In this document: piece by piece, positions 19,401 to 30,204 of the stretch
Layout: each line of letters opens with the position of its first letter
How positions within the stretch are numbered: the stretch's first letter is position 1
Source: Capronia americana
Lineage: Eukaryota > Ascomycota > Eurotiomycetes > Chaetothyriales > Herpotrichiellaceae
Assembly (NCBI GenBank): GCA_016110215.1
Contig: JADWQD010000018.1
Coordinates: 496,001 to 560,000, forward strand
Direction of reading: 5' to 3'
DNA: 64,000 nt
Notes under the pieces: model-generated
The model's input: only the letters and a program-made list of their open reading frames with translations
Told to the model about the DNA's origin: nothing
Database searches by the model: none
Made by a program: the position numbers and the translations under genes

Positions 19401-20412
19401 GGACGACGCGTTCATGGAATCTTCCGGGGAGGAGTCCTTTATCCTGGATGAGGGGTGCGTTCCAGCCTTGGATGCAGACAGTCGAGTGTACGTCGAACGC
19501 GTCGCTTCTGAACTTGGCCAAGAGCTAGCACGAGAGTTTTTGTCAACCTTGGCAGAGAGGAGGACGACGACGTGCACTCAACGGACCTCGCAAGAATCCT
19601 CAGGCGGTTTCAGCACTGGTATGTGCAGCCAAGCCGCAGCAGAATCCTCAACGGCACCCACTAGCGTGACAAAGCGCTCGTCTCGCAGGCGACGCCTGAG
19701 TGATGAAGAGGACGAAGAAGATGCCAGGAAGCGAAAGAAGCCACGACTTGAAAAGGTCGGAGAGGACGAGGCGACATCCGAGGGTCTCCTTGCCTGTCCA
19801 TATTCCAAGCATGATCCAATCAGGTATTCCGAAGCAAATCAAATCCTAAGCGAGAAGCCCTATCGTCGATGCCGGACGGTGTACCTAACAAACATTCCTC
19901 GACTCAAGCAACACTTGTACAGGGTCCACCGTCGGCCAGAGTACTACTGCTCGTCATGTTATATGGACTTTGCAACAGAGAACGAGTGCGAGACACATTC
20001 TCGATCGCGGCTTTGTGTGCTTCGGGTCTGTCCCTTCGAGGAGAAAATGACCTCAGGTCAATGCAAGGCTGTGAAGAGGAGAAGAATGGGCGAGACTCCA
20101 GTGAATGCATGGTTCGGGATATTTGAGATTCTGTTTCCCGGAGCAGAGCGTCCCAATGACCCGTACGTGGAGTGCGCCAATTTACAGGCGGCATTGCCGA
20201 GTGCGCGCGATTATGCTGCATTTCTCGAGAACCGCTTGCCTTCGAGGCTGTCGGAGAGACTAGGAGGGCCGCTTTATGGGAGCGATGACCCTATGACCCA
20301 ATGGCTCATCAATGTGGCACTTGAAGAGACTCTGCCCACAGTCTTGCATGATTTGCTCGGTGAATACCAGACGTTAAACCCCGAGGACAGTGGCGACGCG
20401 GGAACCGATTGA
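16422..20412 (+). CDS. Clr5-like / Zn2Cys6 / C2H2 multi-domain regulator
   Basis: Three exons: 16422-16570, 16639-17050 and 17101-20412; the introns are 68 and 50 nt. The product is 1290 aa. Residues 14-63 resemble the fungal Clr5 domain (SWLHFYPAIKRMYAIERR to DLKTMLRRWGL). Joining exons 2 and 3 produces a complete binuclear cluster: Cys178, 181, 188, 194, 197 and 204, spaced C-X2-C-X6-C-X5-C-X2-C-X6-C. Its basic residues are few. A CRYC...H-x4-H finger follows (about 217-237), then C2H2 fingers near 398-425 and 478-500, and a short coiled coil (about 720-745). A bipartite basic stretch (SSRRRRLSDEED, KRKKPRLEK) looks like a nuclear signal. The C-terminus (about 1085-1170, LACPYSKHDP, IPRLKQHLYRVHRR, YYCSSCYMDF) is a known fungal C2H2 module. 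Probably a nuclear DNA-binding protein; targets unknown. It ends 19 bp from the convergent DHH gene. Confidence 0.75.
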
Positions 20413-20431
20413 TGAGGTAGTACATCCGAGT

Positions 20432-21797
20432 CTAAGGTCTGCGGAAGTAGTTGGCGAGGGTGTTCTTTTGCGGGCTCTTTTCGATGGTTTTCACCTTCTT
20501 CTGCTTTGGCCCTTCAGGTTCGTCCTTCTTTTCAGGCTTCTCGCCAACCTTCAGCAAGGCCATCAACTCTTCAAATGCTTCAATAGGGACGATTCCACCG
20601 CTAGCCTCTTTATGACCCCTGGCAAAGCTCTGTCCGAGTCGGTCGGTCAGGCCGTCAGTGGATAGATTCGCGGCAGCCTTCAAGCTCTCGATAATATTGA
20701 CCGGCGGATCCCTTGACCTGGCGCAGCGAGCAATACGGCAAGAAAAATTCACCATGCCAGGGAGGTAGCCCGAGTTTGCACAAAGCACGATTTCCAAGGC
20801 CTTCGAATTGAGATGTCCAGCCCAGCGGGTAGCAACGACGGGATGGACCTGAGCAGGCGTGTTGATTCGTAAAACAGCAATTCGTCCGTCGGCACTGAAC
20901 TTCGGAGGAGTATGTGTGTTCATCTCGACCTCAGCATTGACCTCTGCGCGGGCGCTCTGAAGTCGGCCATTGCTCAAGAGGTCCTTCGGATCTTTCGAGG
21001 CAAGAAGAGCTGTCCACGCCGTTATCACGTCATACTTGGCAGTGCGCCGAGGTGCGTTGACAAGTGATACTGCATCATTGATTGAATTCTTGGTGTAGAG
21101 TTTGAAAGTTTCCTTCATGTCAGGGAATGGTGGGGACCACTTTAACGTGTTTCCCAGATCGCCGTGAGTGCCAATGCAAGCAAGGTAGGCGCAGTCTGAG
21201 GCGATTTCAGGAGCAAGGGTTTTGCAAATCTCATATGTGAGCAAGGAAGATGTTGACACCGGTGGATAATGGCATGCCGACACGACTTGCGCATCATCCG
21301 GGAAGTGATCACTGAAATGGTGATCAATGATCAACGATCTCGTTGATGGCGAGTCCACAACCGGCGGAGCTGCTATGGACCCTTGGTCGAGGACGATGAT
21401 ATAGGCCGGATCTTTGGCTGCCATGGCTTCACGTTCCGGCTGCGCGTGGATTGTAGAGGCCTTCTGGACCAGATGGACGTCGATCAGAGTGGGATCCAAA
21501 CCGAGAGTCGTCAGGGTGCGATACAATATGACACCGGAAGAGAGCCCATCAGCATCTTTGTCTGGCACGATGAGAGTCTTCTTGCCGCTCATTGCACTGT
21601 TGAGGTTAGCATTGGGCTGTCAGGTAACCAGTCGCTGGCATGGTTCAAGGATACCATTCTTTTATGAATGCCCTCGCCTGCTCCATATCGGCGTCTGGAG
21701 CAGGCCATATTGGGTGTCCTCGATCATCGTGCCGTGGCTCGACCGCACAGTAGTCTGGGACTTTGGGGCGGGGTTTGGAAGTGGCGGTTTTCTTCAT
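20432..21797 (-). CDS. DHH-family phosphoesterase (RecJ-like)
   Basis: Two exons: 21797-21655 and 21596-20432, with a 58-nt intron that has a TGCTAAC branch site. The product is 435 aa. Start chosen at 21797 (MKKTATSKPRPKVPDYC), where homologous proteins appear to begin; an in-frame ATG at 21944 would add 49 residues. Motif I is IVPDKDADGLSSG (about residues 57-69). VLDQGS and IDHHFSDHFP (DHH at 139-141) give the metal-binding acids and histidines, and GTHGDLG is the next motif. The C-terminal half has the DHHA1-like part. The tail is Lys-rich and ends KNTLANYFRRP, close to a PCNA-interaction box. Family members cleave phosphodiester or pyrophosphate bonds with Mn/Mg; the substrate is unknown, with single-stranded DNA or oligonucleotides likely. 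It converges within 19 bp on the zinc-finger gene. Confidence 0.82.
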
Positions 21798-22329
21798 GCC
21801 TCGACAGCCATCAAATCGTGACGCGGTAGGAGTTTTGTATCCGAGGAAAGTGGCACAAGGGGAACGTGGCAATTGAAGATCAAAGAGGCAGGTGCGAGCC
21901 GCACTGGGATATGCACCACGAAGAAGCGTTGAACTGAAGTGCATTCACAGGTGTAATACTGTAGAGGTCGTGTTGATACTGAGAGAAGTGCTTACGGTGC
22001 TTTCAAGGATACACGCATCATTAGAGTGGCACCAGCGTGGACGCGTCATGACGTCACCGAGCTACTGCGGGCGAAAGTGAGGCTTACGCAACAAGTACTG
22101 CGGACCATATTTCCCCTGGGCGCTTCGCCTCAAAGTGACCAATGAGACGCCGTACTCGGGGAATGTGCCTTCAGGACAGGACAGGCAGCCATACTGTTCA
22201 TCACCCCGTTCTGCTTCTTTTATCGTTCTCTGCTTCGGCCTTCCGGCATCAGCAGTACTGAATGATGCGCGAAGTCGTCGCATGGGGTGGACGGCGTTTC
22301 GTTGACGTCCCGGCTGTGCTTTGTTCTTG
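21798..22329. promoter_or_regulatory. Divergent promoter DHH / SGNH hydrolase
   Basis: 532 bp, including a possible upstream in-frame extension of the DHH gene (to 21944) and a TGACGTCA site at 22049. Confidence 0.5.
22049..22056. promoter_or_regulatory. CRE-like TGACGTCA
   Basis: A perfect 8-bp palindrome between the two divergent starts. Confidence 0.4.
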
Positions 22330-23346
22330 ATGGCAGCTACCATCATCCTCGGTTTTGTTCTCTCCTTACTATGCTCGGGGGGTGCCTCGACCCCGGCTCA
22401 TATCCTTGAGGGACGTACTTGTCCACGATCTTATGCGGCAATAGGAGACTCGTACGCTTCAGGGGCTGGTGCAGGTATCCCGGGATGGCCACCATATGCA
22501 GATTTCCGTTGCGGACGATACTCTGACGCATATCCGATTCAAGTGGCCAACCACTCATTGATCGACATCGATAGAACCAAGTTCAAGCATCTCGCCTGTG
22601 GTGGTTTGACCAGCGCTGTCATCCTGCGAGATCAGGTTCCTTACATTGGTGACTCGGAGCTGGTGACATTAACAGCCAGTGGCAACGATGTCAACTTCTT
22701 CGTGGTCCTGAACGAATGCGTCTATCATTGGTCGCCAGCAATAGGCTGTGAAGCTCAACTTGTCAAAGCTAGAGAGATCATCGAGACCAGCGCACTGCAG
22801 AATCTCGAGAACATCATCTCCGGGGCTGTTCAGCATCTGCAGCCTGGAGCACTATTCATAGTCACGGGATATGCAAGGTTCTTCAACGAGAAGACGGATT
22901 ACTGTGATAACACAACGTTCAGCCAGACGAGGCCACTGGACTACCTGACCAAGGCCAAGCGGAGGAATCTGAATCAGCTCGTGATGATGTTGAACGATGT
23001 GATTAGGGCCACGGCATTGCTCCATGGCGCCGTGTATGTCGACATCGATCAGGCTTTCGAAGGACACAGATTCTGCGAGCCAGGCGTCAAGGAGCCAGAC
23101 CTGGACAGGGCTGAAACATGGTTCTTCAACATACCTCCAGCGCAGGTTGCCTTGTCTGGGTCGAAAAGTGGATCACCGCAACAGCTTGTGGGCGAAGTGG
23201 AGGTGCCTGTTCCAGAGACTGTCCCTGAATGGCCGGAGATGAGGAGATGGAGGGTATTCCATCCAACTGGGCTGGGACATCACGGCATATCGCAGGTGGT
23301 AGTGGGAGAGATCCTGTCGCGGTCAAGTTCGAGGGATTCGCAGTGA
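22330..23346 (+). CDS. Secreted SGNH/GDSL-type hydrolase
   Basis: Single exon, 338 aa. The ATG at 22330 begins a clear signal peptide (MAATIILGFVLSLLCSGGAS). SGNH blocks: AIGDSYASGAGAG (nucleophile Ser in block I), LACGGLTS (block II Gly), TASGNDVNFF (block III Asn) and FHPTGLGHHGIS (block V, Asp replaced by neighbouring His/Pro but catalytic His present). Several cysteines suggest disulfides, consistent with export. Family members are lipases and esterases acting on lipids or polysaccharide esters outside the cell. The classical block V is DxxH; here FHPTGLGHHG matches the variant of fungal SGNH proteins. The natural substrate cannot be read from sequence. CDC45 follows 439 bp downstream on the same strand and is functionally unrelated. 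Confidence 0.85.
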   Translation: MAATIILGFVLSLLCSGGASTPAHILEGRTCPRSYAAIGDSYASGAGAGIPGWPPYADFRCGRYSDAYPIQVANHSLIDIDRTKFKHLACGGLTSAVILRDQVPYIGDSELVTLTASGNDVNFFVVLNECVYHWSPAIGCEAQLVKAREIIETSALQNLENIISGAVQHLQPGALFIVTGYARFFNEKTDYCDNTTFSQTRPLDYLTKAKRRNLNQLVMMLNDVIRATALLHGAVYVDIDQAFEGHRFCEPGVKEPDLDRAETWFFNIPPAQVALSGSKSGSPQQLVGEVEVPVPETVPEWPEMRRWRVFHPTGLGHHGISQVVVGEILSRSSSRDSQ

Positions 23347-23785
23347 ATGGCTGGATGGCTGACACTTGTGTCAATTTAATGGGGTCTCGTTGTGCACCTT
23401 CTTAAGAAACGTATACGGTTATCTCTGCAGGCGCTGTGAATGTAGGTGTATTTACTGTCTCTGTGGGTGCGTGGATGATAGCTACTGAGTAAAGAGGTAG
23501 TAGCAGAGTGGTGGGTCTGGCATGCGGCCAGAACGTAGAGCGTATGGCGTATGACGTATTTGGCAACAACGCGTCCCCTTGCAACGCGACTTCGCGGGTT
23601 GCTTTGTACCTGGTGCCGCCTTCAGCCAATGTCCAGCAGAAACCCCGATAATCCAAACCCAAGCAACTTCTGAACCCCCCCAAAGCAGGGAGTATCCCAA
23701 TCACGCCCTGTTAACCTACGATTGCCATGAACTCGAATACGACTACGCTATCACTGCTCCTGTTCGCAATCTCAATCCTTCCACC
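23347..23785. promoter_or_regulatory. Intergenic region before CDC45
   Basis: 439 bp. The CDC45 frame is open upstream to about 23579, but no ATG precedes 23786 in that extension. Confidence 0.5.
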
Positions 23786-26329
23786 ATGTACCTACCGCGA
23801 GACCTGATCTCACACCTCTACACGAACCTCGTCCGCTCACATCACGCGCACTCGCCCGCAGTTTTACTGCTTGTTGCTCTCGAGCCCGACTCATTATGCG
23901 CGTGCCGCATCATTACAGCGCTACTGCGACGCGACTTCATCCAGCACAAGATCCAGCCCGTCTCTGGCTATGCGGACCTGGCCAAGGCCGGCGAAGACCT
24001 TGTACGGCCTATGAAGACCACTGAAGGCGGTAGTGGCGGTCTTGTCATATGTCTGGGTGTCGGCGCATTGGTGGATCTGGGCACCGTTCTAGGCTTGGAA
24101 GATGAAGATATGAACGAGACAATGTGCGGTGTCGAAGTATGGGTTCTTGACGCGAGAAGACCGTACAACCTTGACAATGTGTTCGGCGGTATGCCCATCG
24201 AAGCACCTACAGAAGAGGTCATCAATAGCTCGAGACCGCGTGCCCGTGGCGTGGAGAAGGGGTGCCTTCAGAAATCGTATAGATCCGGCAAGGGAGGCAT
24301 AATTGTCTTCGACGATGGAGATATTGCGGGTGACCTGAACATGGAAAGAGACGCGTATTGTGCATTGGCAGAGATGCCCGAAGTCGATGGCGAGCAGAGC
24401 GATGAAGACGACTTGGACGAGGAAGAACACGACACACAACATAGCTCACAATCTAGAAAGCGAAAGTCTTGGTCCGACCGAGACGACGAGAACGACGACA
24501 ATGAAGAAGACGAAGAACGGCCCCGTCAACGGCGAAGAAGCAACTCGGGCTCCTCAATTGCCTCACCCCGGAGCAGAAGCAGAAGCGTGACACCGTCTTC
24601 CTCCCAACCGACCTCCCCCTCCTCAAAACCACAATCCCCGAACCACCAAACAGCCAGACAGCTTCGAAAACGACTCCGAAAGTTGCGAGAAGAACACGAA
24701 TCAGTCCTCCGACAATACAACAGTTTAGGCACATCCTATTCCGAGCCCGTCTCAACATTGGCGTACTCTCTCGCTACCGAGCTCGGTCGCGAGGACAACG
24801 ACATCCTCTGGCTAGCAATTATCGGGGTGACATCGCTCGAACTCTCAGGCCACACATCAACTGGTTTGGGCACCTCCGTGTCACGAAGCACAGCCCTCAC
24901 CACCGAACAGCACCGCGGCTGGCGCATGACGCGCTCATCCCAGACCTATGCTCTCCTCCGCGACGAAGTTAGACGTCTTAATCCTCCACCAGCAGACCAA
25001 TCGCCCACGATATCCCCTGCAACGGGCACAAACTCACCTAGCGATACATCCATCCGGTTGACGCCCGACCCACGATTCCTCCTACTCAGACATTGGTCGC
25101 TGTATGATAGCATGCTGCATTCCCCTTACCTCGCCGCGCGTCTGCATGTGTGGAATGAGTCGGGCACCAAACGACTCCACAAGCTTCTCGCGAAGATGGG
25201 CGTGTCCTTGACGCAATGCAAGCAAACCTATACTCACATGGACATGGATTTGAAGAAGTCACTTCGCGATCGCCTGCTGAAGTACGCGGGCGTGTATGGA
25301 CTGGATGACCTCATACCGTCTGGCACCGGGAGAGCTTCTTACGAGCAAGAAGGCTGGGGCTTCATCCGATCCTGGGGCTGGAAGGCTCAACTCTCAGCCG
25401 TGGACGTGGGCGTTATATTGGGTGCGATTCTGGACGTCGGCCCAACCGCCGCGCCATCGGGCCCCTCCAACGCTGCATCATACGCACAGTCACAATCACA
25501 AGCCTCCCAACTCACCACCAAAGAAGACGTCCCCGACCGTTCCACTCTCCTTCTCCCACGCTTCTTTGCTGCATATGATGCTCTCAACCCGACTTCTCCA
25601 AGCAAACTCCTCGACGCGATTTCCTCCGCACAACATCTCCTCCGATCTATACTGAGAACTGGCTCCTCGCTATTACAGAAACACCATATCCGCCATCTTC
25701 GCGCGTTCAGAATGGGCGTGGTCAAAGAAGGACCGGACTTGCCGCTTTTCGCGGGGAGCCCCGGAGCATTGGTGAAGTTGGCGCTGTGGGTGGGCGAGGC
25801 GATTGCCGTGCAAGAAAGGGAAAAGGCTGGCAGAGGTGATGGAGGATTACCGACCCCTCTGGTGCTTGCGGCGTTGGATGAACAGAGAGGCACGTATGTT
25901 GTCGTAGGCACGGGAGGGGGAATTGGCGGAGGCGAGGATATTGAAGGGCGAAAGGAACGGGAGGAAAAGAGAAAGAAAAGGGAGGAAGAGAGGGAGAAGA
26001 AAAGGAAGATAAGGGAAGAAAAAAGGGCTGCCCGCAGAGCTCAACGAGAATTGCTTGGGGAGGACTCTGACGCGGAAGACGAAGACACAGAATCAGAATC
26101 GGAAGCTGAATCAGAGTCCGACGAGGAGATCGATGAAGTGGAGATGGAAAAGAGACGCAAGAGAGGATACGGCCACAATCGGTTTGGCATTGCGTTTCAG
26201 GAGGTCGTGGAGGAGACGAACGCCAGGGTAAGGATCGACAGTTTCGATCACTGTATCGTCGAGGTCAAGAAGGAGGATCTCGCCGGGTTTTTGGAAGGGT
26301 TAAGTTTAAAGGCCGTTGTCGGGCGGTAG
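23786..26329 (+). CDS. CDC45: DNA replication initiation protein CDC45
   Basis: Single exon, 847 aa, typical for filamentous fungi (yeast Cdc45 is about 650). The ATG at 23786 has a strong CCACC context. The N-terminus is MYLPRDLISHLYTNLVRSHH followed by LLLVALEPDSLCACRIITALLRRDFI, the Cdc45 signature. An acidic loop (about 208-225) and a basic Ser/Arg region (about 230-300) follow. LRKRLRKLREEHESVLRQYN then leads to the conserved helical core (LGREDNDILWLAIIGVTSLE; ILDVGPT). The long K/E-rich coiled region (about 715-760) is an insertion before the conserved end (GHNRFGIAFQEVVEETNARV). Cdc45 is the non-catalytic RecJ/DHH relative in the CMG helicase (Cdc45-MCM-GINS). It is essential for origin firing and fork progression in the nucleus. 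Confidence 0.95.
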   Translation: MYLPRDLISHLYTNLVRSHHAHSPAVLLLVALEPDSLCACRIITALLRRDFIQHKIQPVSGYADLAKAGEDLVRPMKTTEGGSGGLVICLGVGALVDLGTVLGLEDEDMNETMCGVEVWVLDARRPYNLDNVFGGMPIEAPTEEVINSSRPRARGVEKGCLQKSYRSGKGGIIVFDDGDIAGDLNMERDAYCALAEMPEVDGEQSDEDDLDEEEHDTQHSSQSRKRKSWSDRDDENDDNEEDEERPRQRRRSNSGSSIASPRSRSRSVTPSSSQPTSPSSKPQSPNHQTARQLRKRLRKLREEHESVLRQYNSLGTSYSEPVSTLAYSLATELGREDNDILWLAIIGVTSLELSGHTSTGLGTSVSRSTALTTEQHRGWRMTRSSQTYALLRDEVRRLNPPPADQSPTISPATGTNSPSDTSIRLTPDPRFLLLRHWSLYDSMLHSPYLAARLHVWNESGTKRLHKLLAKMGVSLTQCKQTYTHMDMDLKKSLRDRLLKYAGVYGLDDLIPSGTGRASYEQEGWGFIRSWGWKAQLSAVDVGVILGAILDVGPTAAPSGPSNAASYAQSQSQASQLTTKEDVPDRSTLLLPRFFAAYDALNPTSPSKLLDAISSAQHLLRSILRTGSSLLQKHHIRHLRAFRMGVVKEGPDLPLFAGSPGALVKLALWVGEAIAVQEREKAGRGDGGLPTPLVLAALDEQRGTYVVVGTGGGIGGGEDIEGRKEREEKRKKREEEREKKRKIREEKRAARRAQRELLGEDSDAEDEDTESESEAESESDEEIDEVEMEKRRKRGYGHNRFGIAFQEVVEETNARVRIDSFDHCIVEVKKEDLAGFLEGLSLKAVVGR

Positions 26330-28729
26330 TGCGTGGGCCGTGGATTGATACAAATGAAGGTTACGGCTGAAGAGCGAAGAGCGAACACTGAGGCGCTAGA
26401 CGATGAGGTGACAACAGGGGCTTGTTTACTGGCGTCTCGTCAGATGCACTTACACTTTTGTACTTGATCTAGAAGGTTTATATTCATCCTCATATCGATG
26501 TGACGTCTTCTTGGTTATGAGAAGCGAGCACTAGAAGCATAGCGGGATAGGAGCGTACGAGTGCACAAAGTATATCACGACACCTCACATTTGCATTTGG
26601 AGTCTAAGCGATGCGATGCGATGGCAATAGGCTTGTGTGGTTTGGTTTAGATTCAATGAGAATCCATGCTGATACTGATGCCGATGCCTGATGGTTCGAT
26701 GGTCGTGATTCGTGAGCGTTCAGCCTTGTCTCTTGAATAATGAGAGGGGAGTCGACTGTTAATAGACATGACTGACCACTACAGTAGAAGTTGAAAACAC
26801 GTTGAAATACCTCGTATGCTTCCTAAGATGAGTTGTGTACCTATAGCTTTTTGTGAGTGGCCGAGTATATTCCGTAAGATTAATGAAGGGTTTATCATTC
26901 TCTATCCACCACTAGAGCCCTAAGGGAGTCTCTTGACGGTTGGGAACGATTCGGACTGGTTATGAAGCGTGTTTTCTTGACAGCCTTATCTGCTTACGAT
27001 GTACTACTCGTAGTTATTACTCCGGATGTCGAGACTCGAGAGCAACTACAATAAGGACAAGGCTGAAAAGAGTCGGGACCGCAAGTGGAATCATTAGCTC
27101 TACCAGGATGTGGTGCTGGTGGCGTTTACCTTTGGGGGCCGTGTGTGCCAGTCGGTTTCACACAGCGACTTACTCCGGTAGATGTCCGGAAGCTTATGAG
27201 TAGTATGCAGGAGTACCGTGTACACAGGACTCGGCGCCAATGGAGATGATACTCCATATGGATGGCTTCAAATGCTATATGGATCGAAAGAGGAACCGCC
27301 CGAAGAGCATAATGAAATGAAGTCGATCGTCTCGAGGCTACTTGTAAGGTTCGGACGCACCCTGAAAGGAGATGTATCTCCAAGAGGGAACACTACTATG
27401 CCAATGACCTCGGGTCGATAAGGCTGGAAGGTCTGCTTGTGTCCATAATCCTCTTTTGTTCCAGGTCAAAGAATTTTGCGTGGATTCCAGCTGGGTGAAT
27501 TTGTAGTGTTTGTGTAGGCTGTTACCAACAATATCAACCGGTTCGAAGAGCAAGTTATGGGAGCAGTGTTCTAGAAAGTTGCGGCTTACTCGTAGATGGT
27601 GGGTGATCGACGGTGTGGTGGCGTTGGTGGTTGACTACAACACACCATCGAACCTTACTAGAGGTGATTCGGCGACGGCAATTTCAACAGCACACAGACG
27701 TGCTGTTCTGCCGTGCCTGGGCGGATCGTTCTCAGAAGCAGAGCTCCCGCTCTTGCTGATTCCTCTTGGAAGAGAGATTGCAATTTCTCGCTAAGCTGAA
27801 GGGAACGAGATAGCACAGAAGAAGGAACAGAAGCCTGGTGTGGTCGGAGAATTTATTATCAGACAGAGCGAGATTACGAATACAAAGGTCAATCCTCTGC
27901 TGCCCTTTGACAATGGAGTGTGTTTTTGCCGGCTTGCGTCTCCCTGTCTGGCTCTGTCCCCTGAGGCACATTCGTGTTCGCGATGGTTAACGTGCATGGA
28001 GCTGTCTTCGTGATGGCAGCTTACACGAGTGAAGGAATAGCACCACTCGCTGGCACTCCGAATAGATAGCTTGGGCGTCCCCAAGCTAGAATGAACGCCA
28101 CCGACCTTGTCGGCCTCATAGCGCTGCGCCGGCGGGAAATCCTCCAGTCAGCGGGTGCGTGTCCCTCACAGCAAAGCCGCTTTCCCTCTTTAGTCAGCAC
28201 CTGAAACGCCGCTAGGGAAACGTCTTCGGCAGGGGGCTTCGTCGTGAGCAAGGAACCTCGATTTTGTTGGGCGTCTCACACCTTCGTTCTGCGTCACTCT
28301 CTCGCGTGTTCTCCAGCTTTTTGCAGCCAAAGTCTTCAACCCTTGCACAATCGCCCCATTTCTCCTACGCCGATCACGACGGAAAGCTCTTGCCGGAAAC
28401 GGAGCCAGTGGAGAGTCGCTCTTCCGCTCCACCGTTCGACGTTAGAAGCGAACAACGCATCCTTGTCTCCATCTTCCCATCCTGCTGCCTTTGGACCATT
28501 CCTACAGCGTCTTGGTTCTCAAACTGCCTCCTGAGGCACGCGTCTTGAGAGTCTCACCAGCGATTTGATCCAGGATGGATCCCCTCGTGGAGCCGTTGGA
28601 CTCGTGTTCCGGTCGTGCCCCATCGGATAACCAAGGCTTTCATTCTTATTCGGGCCCGCTGCTCGATACATCCATCAGGGACTGTACAGTCATGACTTTT
28701 GGTCTTCTGATGCTCCGCAGGCATACACA
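26330..28729. other. 2.4-kb region without a recognisable gene
   Basis: Only short frames, none with family resemblance or consistent splice logic. No terminal repeats, transposase fragments or tRNA are seen. The last few hundred bases, up to the ATG at 28730, are pyrimidine-rich on the plus strand and are likely the promoter and leader of the fasciclin gene. An unrecognised non-coding RNA or a strongly split gene cannot be excluded. Confidence 0.4.
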
Positions 28730-30204
28730 ATGAAGCTGTACAGCATAGCATTTGCCACCTTCGGCGTTATTGCTTGTTGTCTTGCGGCAGACCAAGACGT
28801 CCTCACCATTTTGAAGCAGCAGAATGACATCTCAACATTTATTGGGCTACTAGAGCAGTTCGATGACCTTGTTGACATTCTCAACCAAGGAACTTTCAGC
28901 GGTATGTCGATCTCGTCTCAACCCAACAACTGAGCTAACATCCAAGCCAGTCCTCGTCCCCAACGACCAAGCTCTCGCCGCCTTTGGAGATGAGAATCCA
29001 GACTTGAGTAACGACACGGACGCAGTGCGAGCGCTGCTGGAATACCATATTGCGAATGGAACACACCCCTCCGCCTCGTTCGGCTTGCAGCCACTATTCG
29101 TACCGACACTTCTGACAAATCCCGACTATACCAACGTTACAGGCGGCCAAGTTGTGGAATTCGCGTCGCTGGATAATCGGTCAGCGGTGGTGAGCGGAGT
29201 GAAAGCCGTATCACACCTGGTCGAAGCTGTGAGTGTCGCCGCAGCTCGCACATCGCAACGACGATACTAATAGAAGATAGGACATCTTCTACCTCGGCGG
29301 TCTCATTCACATTATAGACTCGGTGCTGACCATTCCGATCTCGTTTCCGGCAACGATCACTAAAGCTGGACTGACAGACCTTGTCGCGCTCCTCAGCAAG
29401 GGTGGATTCGTGACACCAAACTCTCCGGCCGTTACGATAGTGAACACTCTTTCAGATCTCACAATCTTCGGCCCGAATTCATCTCAGTTCTCTGCCAGCT
29501 TCACGGGATGGGACGGCCTCTCCAGTGCGGATCTCCTGTCCATCTTTCAATACAGCATATCTCAAGGACCAGTTCTTTACTCTTCGGCCTTCCAAAATGA
29601 CACCAAGATTCCAACGCTAGACGGCATATCCGCCACGATGAACGAGCAAGATGGACAGTTTTATGTCGATGCTTCACTCATTACGACGCGAGATTACCTC
29701 ACTTCGAATGGTGTGTTACAGATACTCGATAGGTAAGTGGAGGGACACTCCGCAGCTCGATGCAAGTGGCTAACCGAGATCTTTAGCCCTCTGAATCCCA
29801 ACACAACAGGCCAACAGCCCCTTTCAACTCCCAAATCGAATCATGGTGGGTCTGGAGGCCTCAGCACAGCTGCCGCCGCCGGTATCGGTATCGCCATTGG
29901 AGCCATCATTCTTGGCGGCGCACTAGTCGCTGCATTGTACATTCGGACCAAACGTCGTCGCAGGTTTGCCCAGCTCGCGGGAGGACAAGCCGGCGATCCT
30001 CCTCCGAGGTACGAATTGGACACGAAAGGTATACGTGATAGTACGGCGGATGCCAGAGGGGCACCCAGAAGCCAAGTGTATGAGATCCATCATCCGCCGA
30101 AACCGCCATCTCCGCTGGAGATTGATGGACACGAGAGAAGCCGGATCAGTGTCACCATTCAGGGCACACCTCCACGGCATTTGGGCTTTCAGGCTCGATT
30201 CTAA
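28730..30204 (+). CDS. Fasciclin (FAS1) domain membrane protein
   Basis: Four exons: 28730-28901, 28951-29228, 29281-29732 and 29787-30204. The introns are only 49, 52 and 54 nt. The product is 439 aa. The signal peptide is MKLYSIAFATFGVIACCLA. The first FAS1-like unit starts DVLTILKQQNDISTFIGLLE and includes TFSVLVPNDQALAAF and LGGLIHIIDSVLTIP. The second (about residues 160-300) includes TDLVALLSKGG, LTIFGPNSSQF and YLTSNGVLQILD. Several N-x-T/S sites fit extracellular exposure. A Gly-rich linker is followed by one membrane helix (GIGIAIGAIILGGALVAALYI, broken here for length) and a basic stop-transfer KRRRR, then a cytosolic tail of about 80 residues with PPPRYE and PPKPPSP. FAS1 domains mediate adhesion or wall association; partners are unknown. 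Confidence 0.88.
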
